Below, one piece after another: positions 1-8,603 of a stretch of DNA of 64,000 nucleotides; position 1 is the first letter of the stretch, and every line of letters starts with the position of its first letter. Both the position numbers and the translations under genes were made by a program. A model generated the notes under the pieces. That model worked only from the letters and a program-made list of their open reading frames with translations. It was not told the DNA's origin and ran no database searches. The stretch spans positions 1 to 64,000 of the forward strand of contig NZ_JNCS01000006.1 in the NCBI RefSeq assembly GCF_000731985.1, written 5' to 3'. The stretch comes from Natrinema altunense (lineage in GTDB: Archaea; Halobacteriota; Halobacteria; Halobacteriales; Natrialbaceae).

Positions 1-203
<203 letters not shown>

Positions 204-224
<21 letters not shown>

Positions 225-410
225 CAACAACAGATCCTCGTCTTCCCCGTGCCAGACCGCCGGCGTGTCGATATTGTCCCCCTTCTCGGATGTGAAGAAC
301 TCCTCTTCGATGGTCTCGCTCCCTCGGTCGGCCCGAGATAGCGTCGAATAGAGGAACGGACTGCTCGCTGCACCGATACCGGTTACCGTCAGGAATCGTC
401 TTCGGTTCAT
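204..410 (-). pseudogene. Tat-exported phytase-like protein, truncated by the IS right end
   Basis: This 68-codon frame starts with a Tat signal (MNRRRFLTVTGIG, RR at residues 3-4). A short acidic segment follows with DNIDTPAVWHGEDEDLLLL, which resembles the first blade of beta-propeller phytases (a D-P/T-A-x-W pattern near the mature N-terminus). The last six codons (LTSSRA) come from the IS end, so the host gene is cut after about residue 62. Phytases of this family are about 350 residues or more, so almost all of the propeller is missing here. An AT-rich TATA-like tract lies upstream at about 440-455. The phytase assignment rests on the short N-terminus and is tentative; that the gene is truncated is firmer. 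Confidence 0.5.
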
Positions 411-566
411 GTTGAATCCAATCCAATCATCTTACTACAAAAATAAAAAATAATATAATATCAGTTTGTACGGCTATATGACCGCCGTTATCGATCGGTA
501 TCGCTCCGTTTCAACGGCGTCCGGTCCGACTCCCGGCCGACGACCCCTGGTGCCGTCCGACCCTCG

Positions 567-1916
567 TCAGCGTTCGCTCGACTGGTCTCTGAAGTACGCG
601 TCCTGTTCGAACGGCTCGTCCTCTCCCTCGACGCCGGTCACGTCCAGTGCGGTCACTTCGGCCTCGGTCTCGAGGAGCCCCGCGAGACTGGGCTCGGTCC
701 GGCCGTTGTCGCTGCTGATGAGTTCCTTCACGTAGAGTCCCCCCTCGCCGTGGAGTCGCACCTCGGCCTCGGTCGGCGATCGCAGGTCGCCGTCGATCCC
801 GTAGACGGTGCGTTCGCGTGTCAGCCCCGCGCGCCGGTGGTCGACCCGCTCGGGCGTGTACTGGTCGACGGTGGTGCCCTCGAGTTCGTCGAGCGCGGTT
901 TCGAAAGCGGCCTCGTCGACGGCGTCCCCGAACTCGACGTCGGCCCGGTAGCGCTTGCTCGCGTCGTGTTCCTTGACCCGTTCGACCATCTCGTAGGTCG
1001 CCAGTCGGAGCCCTTCGACCTCGACTGCGCCCTCGGCGGCGTCGTTGATCTCGCGCTCGAGCGCTTCGGGGTCGGGATCGCGAAACCGGGGGCGTTTCAC
1101 TTCGAGGACGAACGGCCGCCCGCCCTCGAGCATACGGGCGTCGACGTCCTCCCGGCCCGCGCCGTGGAACGTGCCCTCGTCGCCGTCCATGGCGTCGACG
1201 ACGTGGGGACGGACGACCTGTTCGACGCTGGTATCGTACATGTAGCCCGAGCCGCCACAGTAGTCACAGGGTTCTTCGCCGTCGTCGCCGAGTTGGCTTC
1301 CGCTGCCGCCACACTCCCGGCAGGGCCACTCGGTCTGGGGAATGTCCCGCTCGAGTTTGCGGTAGCGGCCGTAGACGAACGCGGGGTTGATCTGGATGTC
1401 GACCGCGTGACCCGTGACGGTTTCCGACTCGAGGGCCTCGAGCGGATCGAACCCCTCGAGATCGACGACGGCGAGGACGTCGGGCCGGTCGAAGTCGACC
1501 TCGGTATCGGTCGTCGCGCCGACGCGCCGGCCGACTTCGCGGTTCATCTCGCGTTTCATCGACTCGCCGACGTCGGGCTCGAGGCCGGCGTCCTCCCGAA
1601 GCAGGCGGTCGTTCTCCTCGACCAGCGGCGGGACGCGGGTGCCGACCTGGTAGGTGGCGAACGCGGTCCCCTCGAGTGCCTCGACGATCGTCTCGGCGAC
1701 GGCGTCGAACGTGCCGCAGTACCCCTCACAGACCCAGCAGTCCGCGGGGTCGGTGGACTCGAAGTCATCGTCGTCGGCGAGTGCGACCGTCGTCCGTAGC
1801 GCCCGGCCGCGCTCGGCGTTGGTCAGCCCGAAACTCCGCTCGGCGAAGGGCCGCCCCAGACAGGAGTCACAGACGGCTCCGGTCGCCAGCAACGCGCGGG
1901 CGTCTTCCGTGATCAT
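567..1916 (-). CDS. pus10: tRNA pseudouridine synthase Pus10
   Basis: Pus10 converts U54 (and in archaea also U55) of tRNA to pseudouridine. The 449-residue protein has the family layout: an N-terminal zinc module with C16xxC19 and C60xxC63, a central THUMP-like region, and a C-terminal catalytic domain. The catalytic signature GREDVDARML is at residues 254-263, followed by GGRPFVLEV. Between them, near residues 199-224, are two CxxCGGSG knuckles that look like DnaJ-type zinc motifs and are not part of the basic fold. The start codon follows a short gap from the divergent htrA-like gene. TrmY, which methylates pseudouridine-54, lies about 4 kb downstream. Confidence 0.93.
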   Translation of the reverse strand: MITEDARALLATGAVCDSCLGRPFAERSFGLTNAERGRALRTTVALADDDDFESTDPADCWVCEGYCGTFDAVAETIVEALEGTAFATYQVGTRVPPLVEENDRLLREDAGLEPDVGESMKREMNREVGRRVGATTDTEVDFDRPDVLAVVDLEGFDPLEALESETVTGHAVDIQINPAFVYGRYRKLERDIPQTEWPCRECGGSGSQLGDDGEEPCDYCGGSGYMYDTSVEQVVRPHVVDAMDGDEGTFHGAGREDVDARMLEGGRPFVLEVKRPRFRDPDPEALEREINDAAEGAVEVEGLRLATYEMVERVKEHDASKRYRADVEFGDAVDEAAFETALDELEGTTVDQYTPERVDHRRAGLTRERTVYGIDGDLRSPTEAEVRLHGEGGLYVKELISSDNGRTEPSLAGLLETEAEVTALDVTGVEGEDEPFEQDAYFRDQSSER

Positions 1917-2062
1917 GTCTCGAGCATCGGGGGGCCGCGGGTAACACGTTTTCCCTTCACCGGGAGCGCGAGGGACCGCCGCGTCGGCCGCGATTCACCG
2001 TCCGCGTGGACGCGCCGGCCGTGAGTCCGGACGTTCAAATGGGTCGGGTTCTATCCCCCGTC

Positions 2063-3178
2063 ATGCAGGATTCCCGACTGGATCGGCGCTCCTTTCTCGC
2101 CGCCGCGAGCGCCGGGCTTGCCGGTGCCGTGGCCGGCTGTGCCGAACCACAGGCCGATAGTTCGATCGAAGGCGACTCCTCGTACAATCCCGACCACGAT
2201 AACCTCGCGACTGGCTCGGCGTTCACCGACCTCTACGACGCTATCATCGAATCGGTCACGCAGGTCCGCGTCTTCGGAATCGAGAACCCGAATACCGGTG
2301 CTGAGGGGCGCGGGCAGGGTTCGGGCTTCCTCTACGACGAGACCCACGTCGTCACCAACGATCACGTCATCGGCAACGGCGAAGCGGCCGACATCCAGTA
2401 CACCAACGGCGACTGGGCCGGCACCAGACTCGTCGGCCGCGACTACCACAGCGATCTGGCCGTCCTCGAGGTCGATCACGTTCCGAACGGAGTACCGCCG
2501 CTTTCCCTGAGCGAGCAACGTCCCGTCGTCGGCCAACAGGTCGCTGCTGTCGGCAACCCCTACGGGCTCGAGGGATCGCTGTCCGCGGGCGTCGTCAGTG
2601 GCGTCGACCGAACGCTCCGGTTCCCCGACCGGTCGTTCTCGTTCTCGAACGTCGTTCAGACCGACGCCGCGGTCAATCCCGGCAACAGCGGCGGGCCGCT
2701 GGTCGATCTCGAGGGGGAGGTTATCGGCGTGATTAACGCCGGCGGCGGCGACAATATCGGCTTCGCCGTCTCGGCACGGCTCGCGGAGCGCGTCGTCCCC
2801 GCGCTCATCGAGTCCGGATCGTACGACCATTCGTATCTGGGGACTGGACTCAGGACCGTCGATCGACTCGTCGCCGAGGCGAACGACCTCCCCGAGGCGA
2901 CCGGCGCTCTCGTCACCGCTATCGTCGACGGCTCGGCCGCCGAGGGTATCCTCGAGCCGTCACGGCGAACCGTCGAGCGACGCGGCGAATCGATCCCCGT
3001 CGGGGGCGACGTCATCCTGGCCATGGACGGCGAGCCGATCCCCGACCGCCACGCGCTCTCGACGCACCTCGCACTCGAGACCAGCCCCGGCGATACGCTC
3101 TCGGTTCGGCTCCGGCGGGACGACGAGACGATCACCAGGACTCTCACGCTCGGCGCTCGGCCGTCGGTCTCGCGGTAG
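2063..3178 (+). CDS. HtrA/DegP-type serine protease, Tat lipoprotein
   Basis: This is an extracytoplasmic trypsin-like protease with a C-terminal PDZ domain, probably for quality control of exported proteins. I chose ATG 2063 over an upstream in-frame start because it places the Tat motif (LDRRSFLAAA) and lipobox (AVAGC, Cys26) at the N-terminus. The catalytic triad is visible: His101 in TNDHV, Asp131 in YHSDLAVL and Ser209 in NPGNSGGPL. The PDZ domain occupies about residues 270-370. The length of 371 residues is normal for the family. The gene is divergent from pus10 and shows no operon partner. Confidence 0.92.
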   Translation: MQDSRLDRRSFLAAASAGLAGAVAGCAEPQADSSIEGDSSYNPDHDNLATGSAFTDLYDAIIESVTQVRVFGIENPNTGAEGRGQGSGFLYDETHVVTNDHVIGNGEAADIQYTNGDWAGTRLVGRDYHSDLAVLEVDHVPNGVPPLSLSEQRPVVGQQVAAVGNPYGLEGSLSAGVVSGVDRTLRFPDRSFSFSNVVQTDAAVNPGNSGGPLVDLEGEVIGVINAGGGDNIGFAVSARLAERVVPALIESGSYDHSYLGTGLRTVDRLVAEANDLPEATGALVTAIVDGSAAEGILEPSRRTVERRGESIPVGGDVILAMDGEPIPDRHALSTHLALETSPGDTLSVRLRRDDETITRTLTLGARPSVSR

Positions 3179-3470
3179 CGGGTACGCGGCTTTCGAACGG
3201 CGCTCGAGCCGGATGCGATCGTTCGAAACGTGTCGTTACGTCGTCTGGAGTGGCGTGGTACGTCGGCTGGGTTCCGTCGAGCGACCCGATTCGCGCCGTA
3301 GCGAACTCGTACACGTCAGCGCCCGTCGAGTTCTTCTCCGAGCGACCGAACCGGTCGAATCGAATCGGTTTCGAACGCTCCCGTCCGAATTCGCGCCGTT
3401 AGCATCTCGATAACAATAGTAGCGGCTCCGGTAGCACTCGTCGGCGCGAGTATCCGTTGCCCGAGATACC

Positions 3471-3662
3471 ATGACCGATGCCGACTTCCACACGCTAGAC
3501 GGCGAAGAACCGACTGCCGAGTTCGATCACGTCATCGTCGAGAACGACGACGCTCCCGACGAGTGTGCACTCTTCCCCCACGAGGCCAGCGAGGACGAAC
3601 TGTCGACCGCCTGGATCGCGGCGTACGACGACTCGTTCGTCGCCCTCGAGTCGATGCGGTAG
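3471..3662 (+). CDS. DUF7511-like small acidic protein
   Basis: A 63-residue acidic protein containing DHVIVENDDAPDECALFP and ending in ALESMR, a pattern I associate with the haloarchaeal DUF7511 family. A second member is at 13406-13633. No catalytic residues or membrane segment are visible and the function is unknown. It ends 7 bases before the start of a two-helix membrane micro-protein, so the two are probably co-transcribed. Confidence 0.72.
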   Translation: MTDADFHTLDGEEPTAEFDHVIVENDDAPDECALFPHEASEDELSTAWIAAYDDSFVALESMR

Positions 3663-3669
3663 GCGGCCG

Positions 3670-3858
3670 ATGCACCTGAGCCATACCGTCACGGCCGCGG
3701 CCTTCTGGCTCGGTACCTTCCTGCCCCTCGTCTACCTCCCCGTCATCGTCGCCGGGATCGACTCGCTGATCCGCCTCTCCCTGTTCGTCGGTCTCGTGTC
3801 GATCCACGCGCTCGCCCTCGTCGTCGGTCACGACTATTCGGGGTCGCGATCCCGGTAA
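3670..3858 (+). CDS. Small two-helix membrane protein
   Basis: The 62-residue protein starts at ATG 3670, seven bases after the DUF7511-like gene. It has two hydrophobic segments (about residues 7-27 and 34-54) and an Arg-rich C-terminus. A longer in-frame version starting upstream would be Arg/Ser-rich and out of character, so the internal ATG is preferred. The function is unknown; the tight spacing suggests an operon with the preceding gene. Confidence 0.65.
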   Translation: MHLSHTVTAAAFWLGTFLPLVYLPVIVAGIDSLIRLSLFVGLVSIHALALVVGHDYSGSRSR

Positions 3859-3992
3859 CCCCCCGGGCGCGGTTCCCTCGCTTCTCGACCCATCCCACGC
3901 CGAGACCACTCGAGTCGGCAGTCCGTCCCGATTCGGGACGGGTCACTGACGCGTAACAAAGGGCTAAATAGTGTGTACTGGTACCATCACAC

Positions 3993-4151
3993 ATGAAAAC
4001 CCGGTGTCCCCTCTGCCACCGATCGGTTCCCGGCGACACACAGCACTGGTGTCGCTGCGGGAAAGCGATGGACCCGCGGTGTTACGACGCACACCGCGAC
4101 TGGTGTGCGGTTCGTGGCGACGATCGCTGGATCGGCGCGCTCGAGCGGTAG
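3993..4151 (+). CDS. Small zinc-finger micro-protein
   Basis: A 52-residue protein (starting MKTRCPLCHRSV) with a dense set of possible zinc ligands: CPLCH, then H-W-C-R-C, then C and H residues ending in HRDWC. It belongs to the broad class of haloarchaeal CPxCG-type small zinc proteins; no exact family is claimed. The last 12 codons and the stop lie inside the first copy of a 48-bp tandem duplication, so the second copy is an untranslated echo of the C-terminus (RGDDRWIGALER). The base usage matches a coding frame. Confidence 0.6.
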   Translation: MKTRCPLCHRSVPGDTQHWCRCGKAMDPRCYDAHRDWCAVRGDDRWIGALER

Positions 4152-4209
4152 CGTCGGTTCCGTGGCGACGATCGCTGGATCGGCGCGCTCGAGCGGTAGC
4201 GTCGGTTCC
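4114..4209 (+). repeat. Tandem 48-bp direct duplication over a gene 3' end
   Basis: Two identical, directly adjacent 48-base copies occur at 4114-4161 and 4162-4209, both starting GTGGCGACGATCG and ending GTCGGTTCC. Copy 1 carries the C-terminal codons and stop of the zinc-finger micro-protein; copy 2 follows the stop. Perfect identity suggests a recent duplication. Confidence 0.95.
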
Positions 4210-4262
4210 GTCCCGACGAGCGCCACGACGGGTCTCGCCGTCGGTCGACTGACCGCGGGACC

Positions 4263-4448
4263 TCAGTCGAGCGAGGGCGACCAGACCTGTACCCGCGGTG
4301 CTCCGCAGCTATCACAGACGATCGCCCTGTTGTCCTTGTACCGGCCCCGCTCGAGTTCGCCGTCGGAACAGTGGTGACAGGCGCGTCCCTCGAGTAGCGC
4401 GAGCAACTGTTGACGGCCGCCGGCGTCCGCGGACTCTGATTTCGCCAT
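4263..4448 (-). CDS. HVO_A0556-like small zinc-finger protein
   Basis: A 61-residue protein with two zinc knuckles, CHHC and CDSC, separated by about 22 residues, ending in APRVQVWSPSLD. This matches my recollection of the haloarchaeal HVO_A0556-type zinc-finger family. I start it at ATG 4448 (MAKSES) rather than 4463, because the additional five residues are not typical. It is convergent with the upstream zinc-finger micro-protein. The function is unknown. Confidence 0.68.
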   Translation of the reverse strand: MAKSESADAGGRQQLLALLEGRACHHCSDGELERGRYKDNRAIVCDSCGAPRVQVWSPSLD

Positions 4449-4557
4449 ACAGTGACTGCACACCGGATATCGGGGAAACGGTTGGCCATGCCTATGCAGC
4501 GTCGGGATACGAGACGAGTCGAAGCGCCTATGTCGATCACCGGTGTACGGCCGCGGG

Positions 4558-5109
4558 ATGTGGCCCTGGGGACACCTCGCCGTCGCCTACCTGTTGTACA
4601 CCGTCGGTAGCCACCGTCGATTCGGGCGGCCACCGCGTGCCGTCCCAGCGATCGCTCTCGCCGTCGGCTCACAGACGCCGGACCTGATCGACAAACCGCT
4701 CGCGTGGAACTTCGGCATCCTGCCCGGCGGCCGGACCCTCGCACACTCGCTGTTCGTCGCCGCTCTCCTCGTTCCGGCCGTCCTCCTCGTTACGGATCGA
4801 CTCGAGGGCCGCGCGGTCGGCGTCGCGTTCCTCGTCGGCTACTGCTCGCACCTCCTGGCGGACATTCCACCGGCGGTCCTCTCGGGGGAGTTCGCCCACG
4901 CCGCCTACTTCCTGTGGCCGGTCCTCGAACAGCCCCCCGAAGCGCCGGTCGCCGGCATCCTCGACGCCATCCTCCACTACTACGCGCTGGGACCCTACGA
5001 GTGGGTCCAGTTCGGCCTCTTCGCCGTCGCCGTCCTCGTCTGGTATCGCGACGGGTTGCCCGGTCTCCGACTGCTCGGCGGGCGACCCGGGCGACGATCG
5101 AGCGCGTAA
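4558..5109 (+). CDS. YdjM-like membrane-bound metal-dependent hydrolase
   Basis: A 183-residue polytopic membrane protein starting MWPWGHLAVAYLLY. It has the His/Asp pattern of the YdjM/LexA-repressed putative hydrolase family: H near the start, GSQTPDLIDKP, LAHSL, and CSHLLADIPP. These motifs would form a metal site at the membrane face. The start at 4558 puts the conserved GH-x-AxxY motif at the N-terminus. The substrate is unknown. Confidence 0.78.
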   Translation: MWPWGHLAVAYLLYTVGSHRRFGRPPRAVPAIALAVGSQTPDLIDKPLAWNFGILPGGRTLAHSLFVAALLVPAVLLVTDRLEGRAVGVAFLVGYCSHLLADIPPAVLSGEFAHAAYFLWPVLEQPPEAPVAGILDAILHYYALGPYEWVQFGLFAVAVLVWYRDGLPGLRLLGGRPGRRSSA

Positions 5110-5140
5110 TGCTTCTCGTCCCGCGGTCGGTCGGCACGTC

Positions 5141-5458
5141 CTACTCGAGCGATCGCTCGAGACCTGGCGAGCCCCGATAGACCGAGATGGTCCCCTCGCT
5201 CGTGATAACGACCGTATGCTCGTCGATCGCGAACTCGAGAACGACGTCGCGCTCGGTCGCCGCGGCGTGTTCGAACAGGGCGACCATCGCCTCGGGCTCG
5301 ACCTGATCGAAGAGCGTCGGCCGGTCGTCCATCGCCCGGTCGTCGACGGCGGCGATCGCGTCCACCACCGTCGGAATGATCGCCGCCGGCTCGTCGTACG
5401 TCACGCTGACTCGGGGGCCGCCATCCGCGAGCACCGTCTCGCCGTTCGAGCAGGTCAT
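5141..5458 (-). CDS. HalOD1 output-domain protein
   Basis: A 105-residue protein of the HalOD1 type: a variable N-terminus, a helix (IIPTVVDAIAAVDD), LFDQVEPEAMVALF, and a C-terminal sheet ending TSEGTISVYRG. HalOD1 domains are proposed signalling output modules in haloarchaea; the biochemical activity is not established. I chose ATG 5458 over the upstream TTG at 5482 because an ATATATAT box at 5485-5493 would place transcription start close to 5460, giving a leaderless mRNA. A second HalOD1 protein lies at 45035-45364. Confidence 0.72.
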   Translation of the reverse strand: MTCSNGETVLADGGPRVSVTYDEPAAIIPTVVDAIAAVDDRAMDDRPTLFDQVEPEAMVALFEHAAATERDVVLEFAIDEHTVVITSEGTISVYRGSPGLERSLE

Positions 5459-5483
5459 AAAATGTAACTTATTCTCACTCAAA

Positions 5484-5494
5484 GATATATATTA
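5484..5494 (-). promoter_or_regulatory. TATA box of the HalOD1 gene
   Basis: The AT-rich ATATATAT tract, read on the minus strand, is centred about 28 bases before ATG 5458. This fits a haloarchaeal TATA box driving a leaderless transcript. It could also serve the divergent trmY gene less directly. Confidence 0.5.
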
Positions 5495-5585
5495 TCGATT
5501 GTTTCACCGATCGCGACGCGGAACCGACCGGGTCCCAATCGAGGCGAACCGTGGCAGCTATTCCCCCCGTCGGCCTTGGATCCCT

Positions 5586-6188
5586 ATGCGCCAGTTCGTA
5601 CTCATCGGTCACGACGTCCCCACGGAGCCCGACTTCTCGCTGGACGACCTCGCGGGCGGAGCCGGTCGCCTCGACGCGCTCTGCCGGTCGATCACTGCCG
5701 CGTTCGTCACCTCCCACGGCATCCGCGAGGCCGTCCGCGTTCACCTGGTCGCACAGGACGAACTCACTATCACCTTCGACGGGAGCGACCTCCGGCGACT
5801 CAACCCCGACGAGCGCAGCACCGCCGCGCTGGTCCGGACGGCCCTCGAGCACCGCGACGAGGCCATCGGTGCGCTCCCCGCGGAGCCCAGTCCGGGGATC
5901 GAGGTCTACCGCCGCGGCTTCGAGGGCACGCTCGAGGAGATCGCCGCCGACGGCCCGGTCGTCCACCTACACGAGGACGGCGAGGCGGTCGTCGACGTGG
6001 GCGCGGCCGCGCTCGAGGACGGAGTGTTCGTGCTGTCGGACCATCACGACTTTACGGCCGAGGAGGCTGGGCTGCTCGAGGCGGTTGCCGATCGCCGGCT
6101 TCGACTGGGCCCCGAACTCCTGCACGCCGATCAGGCGATCACCGTCGCACACCACTTCCTGGATACGGACGGGTACGAGCGGTTTTGA
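5586..6188 (+). CDS. trmY: tRNA (pseudouridine(54)-N(1))-methyltransferase TrmY
   Basis: TrmY is a SPOUT-class SAM methyltransferase that converts pseudouridine-54 of archaeal tRNA to N1-methylpseudouridine. The start MRQFVLIGHDVPTEPDFSL, the central LRRLNPDERSTAAL motif and the RRGFEGTLEE segment are family signatures. The start at ATG 5586 gives 200 residues, the usual length; an upstream in-frame extension is rejected because it crosses the promoter region. Its substrate base is made by Pus10, encoded about 4 kb upstream. Confidence 0.93.
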   Translation: MRQFVLIGHDVPTEPDFSLDDLAGGAGRLDALCRSITAAFVTSHGIREAVRVHLVAQDELTITFDGSDLRRLNPDERSTAALVRTALEHRDEAIGALPAEPSPGIEVYRRGFEGTLEEIAADGPVVHLHEDGEAVVDVGAAALEDGVFVLSDHHDFTAEEAGLLEAVADRRLRLGPELLHADQAITVAHHFLDTDGYERF

Positions 6189-6290
6189 GGTCGATTTCGG
6201 CGGGGCCGGATCGAGGGACCGGAGCCCCGTCGGGCGGTTCGAGGACCGATCCGGAAGCGTTAAACGATCGGACGCGTACACTCAGAATGC

Positions 6291-6363
6291 GGGCCGGTGG
6301 GGTAGCTTGGTATCCTTCGGCCTTCGGGTGGCCGTAACCGCGATTCGAATTCGCGCCGGCCCA
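6291..6363 (+). tRNA. tRNA-Pro (anticodon CGG)
   Basis: A complete cloverleaf can be drawn. The acceptor stem is GGGCCGG (6291-6297) with CCGGCCC (6356-6362), and the discriminator is A6363. The D arm holds AGCTTGGTA. The anticodon stem CGGCC/GGCCG encloses the loop TTCGGGT with anticodon CGG at 6325-6327. The T stem CGCGA/TCGCG encloses TTCGAAT. No intron is present and CCA is not encoded. A short T-run (6365-6368) follows and may terminate transcription. A TTAAAC tract near 6260 could be the promoter. Confidence 0.95.
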
Positions 6364-6698
6364 CTTTTCCCCACTTTCGTTCCACCAGCCCATGGTTTCC
6401 GGATATCGGACCCGCGTCCCCGTGGGCGACGCGAACGAGAACACACGAGACGAGCGACGCGACTCCCGCGTGCCCCGAGTTCACGCCGGCACGCGTTCGC
6501 TCCGCTGGCGACGACGATGTCGATCGGGACCCGGTCCGACCGTTCAGCCGCGGTCCGTGCGAGTCGTCCGGCTGCCCGCGAGACCGACGGCGGGTACTGC
6601 TCGCCGTCGCCGTCAGCGTGACGGTATCCTCTCGAAACCGAAAATTGTTATTTTAGTGAAAAGACTTAAATTCCAATTCGTGGGGCGTTGTTGATGCA
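6364..6698. other. Intergenic region without a supported gene
   Basis: The stretch between tRNA-Pro and the C39-like protease gene has only Arg-rich frames typical of non-coding GC-rich DNA. Its last 50 bases become AT-rich (GTTATTTTAG, then ACTTAAAT near 6665) and probably hold the promoter of the following gene. Confidence 0.6.
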
Positions 6699-7946
6699 AT
6701 GTCGAAACACGAAACGACGCGTTCGAGCAGAGACCGACGGTCAGTTCTGAAGGGACTCGGCGCGGTCGGTGCGACTTCGATAGCGGCAGTCACGCTGTCG
6801 GGCACTTCCACGGCGTCGTCGTCCCAACGGGGTGAGTCCGCGGCGATCCCCGAAGGCCTCGCGCGAGCGGTTGCAACGGCGAGAGTCGAATACAAGAGCC
6901 GACACGAGCACTTCGAGGCGTTCGATCCGAACAGCCTCGCGCAACCGGAACTGTTCTACGCCGCCGTCGATCGCAACGGCGCACAGGAGTATCTCCCGGC
7001 CGCGTGGGTGTACCCGATCGAGACCGACGGGACGGAGGTCGGCCACATCGCAATCGGCGCACAGCCGTGGCTTCCGCCGGTGATCCGCTGTGGGACCGGA
7101 ACGGCCCCACAGCACCGCGCGGCCGAGATGACCATCACCGGGGATAGTGCCGCGCGCTCGGACGCCGACGCGTCCCGATTCGTCTACAGGCATCCGATGA
7201 CGTTCGGCCTCGAACTGCGGTCGGACAGTCACCGCCAACCGGTATTCGTCGATCTGTACAGTGGCGTCGCCACGACTGTCGATGACCTCTCACCCTACGA
7301 GCCCTCGAAAATGGAGACGACGCAGGCCGAGGCACAGTGGCAGGGTATTCGACGGTCCCGGCGACGGAACGAGACGCTCTCGTACAGCGCCTCCTCGAGC
7401 GGGAATATCAGCGGCGTCCCGAACTGGGACGGAGACGTGTGCAGCACCGACTGGATCGGTTGCTCGCCCGTCGCCGGGTCGATGGTCGTCGGATATCACG
7501 AAAACACCACGGGAATCGAGTGTGATCTCATGGATGAGTTGGCGGATGAGATGGGCACGGATGACGAAGGACGGACCAAACCGTGGAACATTCCTGCCGG
7601 CATCGAGAACTACGATTCGTCGTACAATGCGCACAACACGTACCACGGTCGACGGTCGGAGATAATGAGCGAGATCGACTCGGAGCGGCCGTGTATCGTG
7701 AGTTACTGGGGTGATAAATCGTCGACGGTTTCGGCGGAATCCGGGGACATCGACGTGCCGGACTGGGTTCCGGAGCTAGTCGGTCACTCGGAGACCGCCG
7801 TCGGGTACGAGCAAGACGACAATTCGTGGTGGGACCCGACCGAACCGCCGTTGCATGTGACGACATACGACACGTACGGTGAGGTCAACGAACTCACGTT
7901 CACGTCGTCGTCGCTGTCGTTTTTCATCACATCCATCGGGGCGTAA
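6699..7946 (+). CDS. Tat-exported C39-like cysteine peptidase
   Basis: A 415-residue exported protein. The N-terminus has a Tat signal (DRRSVLKGLGAVG, residues 12-24). The C-terminal half resembles C39-like papain-fold peptidases: the nucleophile motif WIGCSPVAGSMVVGYHE (Cys255) and the later VGHSETAVGYE (His363). The region between (residues 45-220) looks like a propeptide or substrate-recognition domain of unknown family. A third catalytic residue (Asp/Asn) is not assigned. It is likely secreted and could be activated outside the cell. It is followed 56 bases later by a four-helix membrane protein. Confidence 0.68.
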   Translation: MSKHETTRSSRDRRSVLKGLGAVGATSIAAVTLSGTSTASSSQRGESAAIPEGLARAVATARVEYKSRHEHFEAFDPNSLAQPELFYAAVDRNGAQEYLPAAWVYPIETDGTEVGHIAIGAQPWLPPVIRCGTGTAPQHRAAEMTITGDSAARSDADASRFVYRHPMTFGLELRSDSHRQPVFVDLYSGVATTVDDLSPYEPSKMETTQAEAQWQGIRRSRRRNETLSYSASSSGNISGVPNWDGDVCSTDWIGCSPVAGSMVVGYHENTTGIECDLMDELADEMGTDDEGRTKPWNIPAGIENYDSSYNAHNTYHGRRSEIMSEIDSERPCIVSYWGDKSSTVSAESGDIDVPDWVPELVGHSETAVGYEQDDNSWWDPTEPPLHVTTYDTYGEVNELTFTSSSLSFFITSIGA

Positions 7947-8002
7947 CTGCTAGTCCACCGTCCCAAACAATAACCCCGGTTCGTGAACATCTCACGATCG
8001 AC

Positions 8003-8449
8003 ATGGACTCGTCAATCGTAACCACCACCACCGTTCGCCGTGCGGAAGTAGCGCTGGCGGTGCTCGTACTCGGGTCCGGGGTCGTCATTTTGGCTTCCGG
8101 CGGAGCTCCCAGCGTTCTGTCCCGGAGCGAAACGATACGGGACGCGCTGATCTGGTCCCTGTTCTTCCTCGTGCCGCTCGCCCTCGCGGGGACGACGCTG
8201 CTGGCGGTCGTGGCCGACACGATAGGCATCGGCTCCGTGGTGGCCGGCGCAGTCGCAGTTATAACTCTCGGTACCGTTCTGTTGGCCGTCTACACACTCC
8301 TCGCCCCATCCGAAGGCGGGGTCTATTTCGGCCATTTCTTCTCGTACGGCGCGGCCCTGGCGCTCTCCGTCGTGGTGTTGGTTCGGCCGATCATAGATCG
8401 ACTGTCCGCGGGTGTGTGGCTCCGACCGGGACTGATTGACTTCTCATAA
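8003..8449 (+). CDS. Four-helix membrane protein, unknown function
   Basis: The 148-residue protein has four hydrophobic segments (about residues 12-32, 47-68, 74-98 and 110-128) and no recognisable motif. It starts 56 bases after the C39-like peptidase gene on the same strand. It might be an accessory or immunity-type partner of that peptidase, but nothing in the sequence proves this. Confidence 0.62.
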   Translation: MDSSIVTTTTVRRAEVALAVLVLGSGVVILASGGAPSVLSRSETIRDALIWSLFFLVPLALAGTTLLAVVADTIGIGSVVAGAVAVITLGTVLLAVYTLLAPSEGGVYFGHFFSYGAALALSVVVLVRPIIDRLSAGVWLRPGLIDFS

Positions 8450-8603
8450 GCCTCGCCGATCACGGCCGCCGCGGACGCTCGGCTTCACTGGTCGTCCCGT
8501 GCGTCTTCCGCAATTGACGTCCCCGTTGTCACTGGCCGCGAACACATCACGTCTCGGTCGGTTCTCCCGTTGCCCCCGACGAGCGATCCGTTCGTCGATC
8601 CGA

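Noticed and set aside
750-1799. Long plus-strand frame of 349 codons
   Set aside because: It is antisense to pus10, whose motifs are clear. It arises from the GC-rich codon pattern and has no protein-like motif.
6291-6363. tRNA-Pro as integration site of a mobile element
   Set aside because: No integrase gene and no repeated tRNA 3' end was seen within the window.
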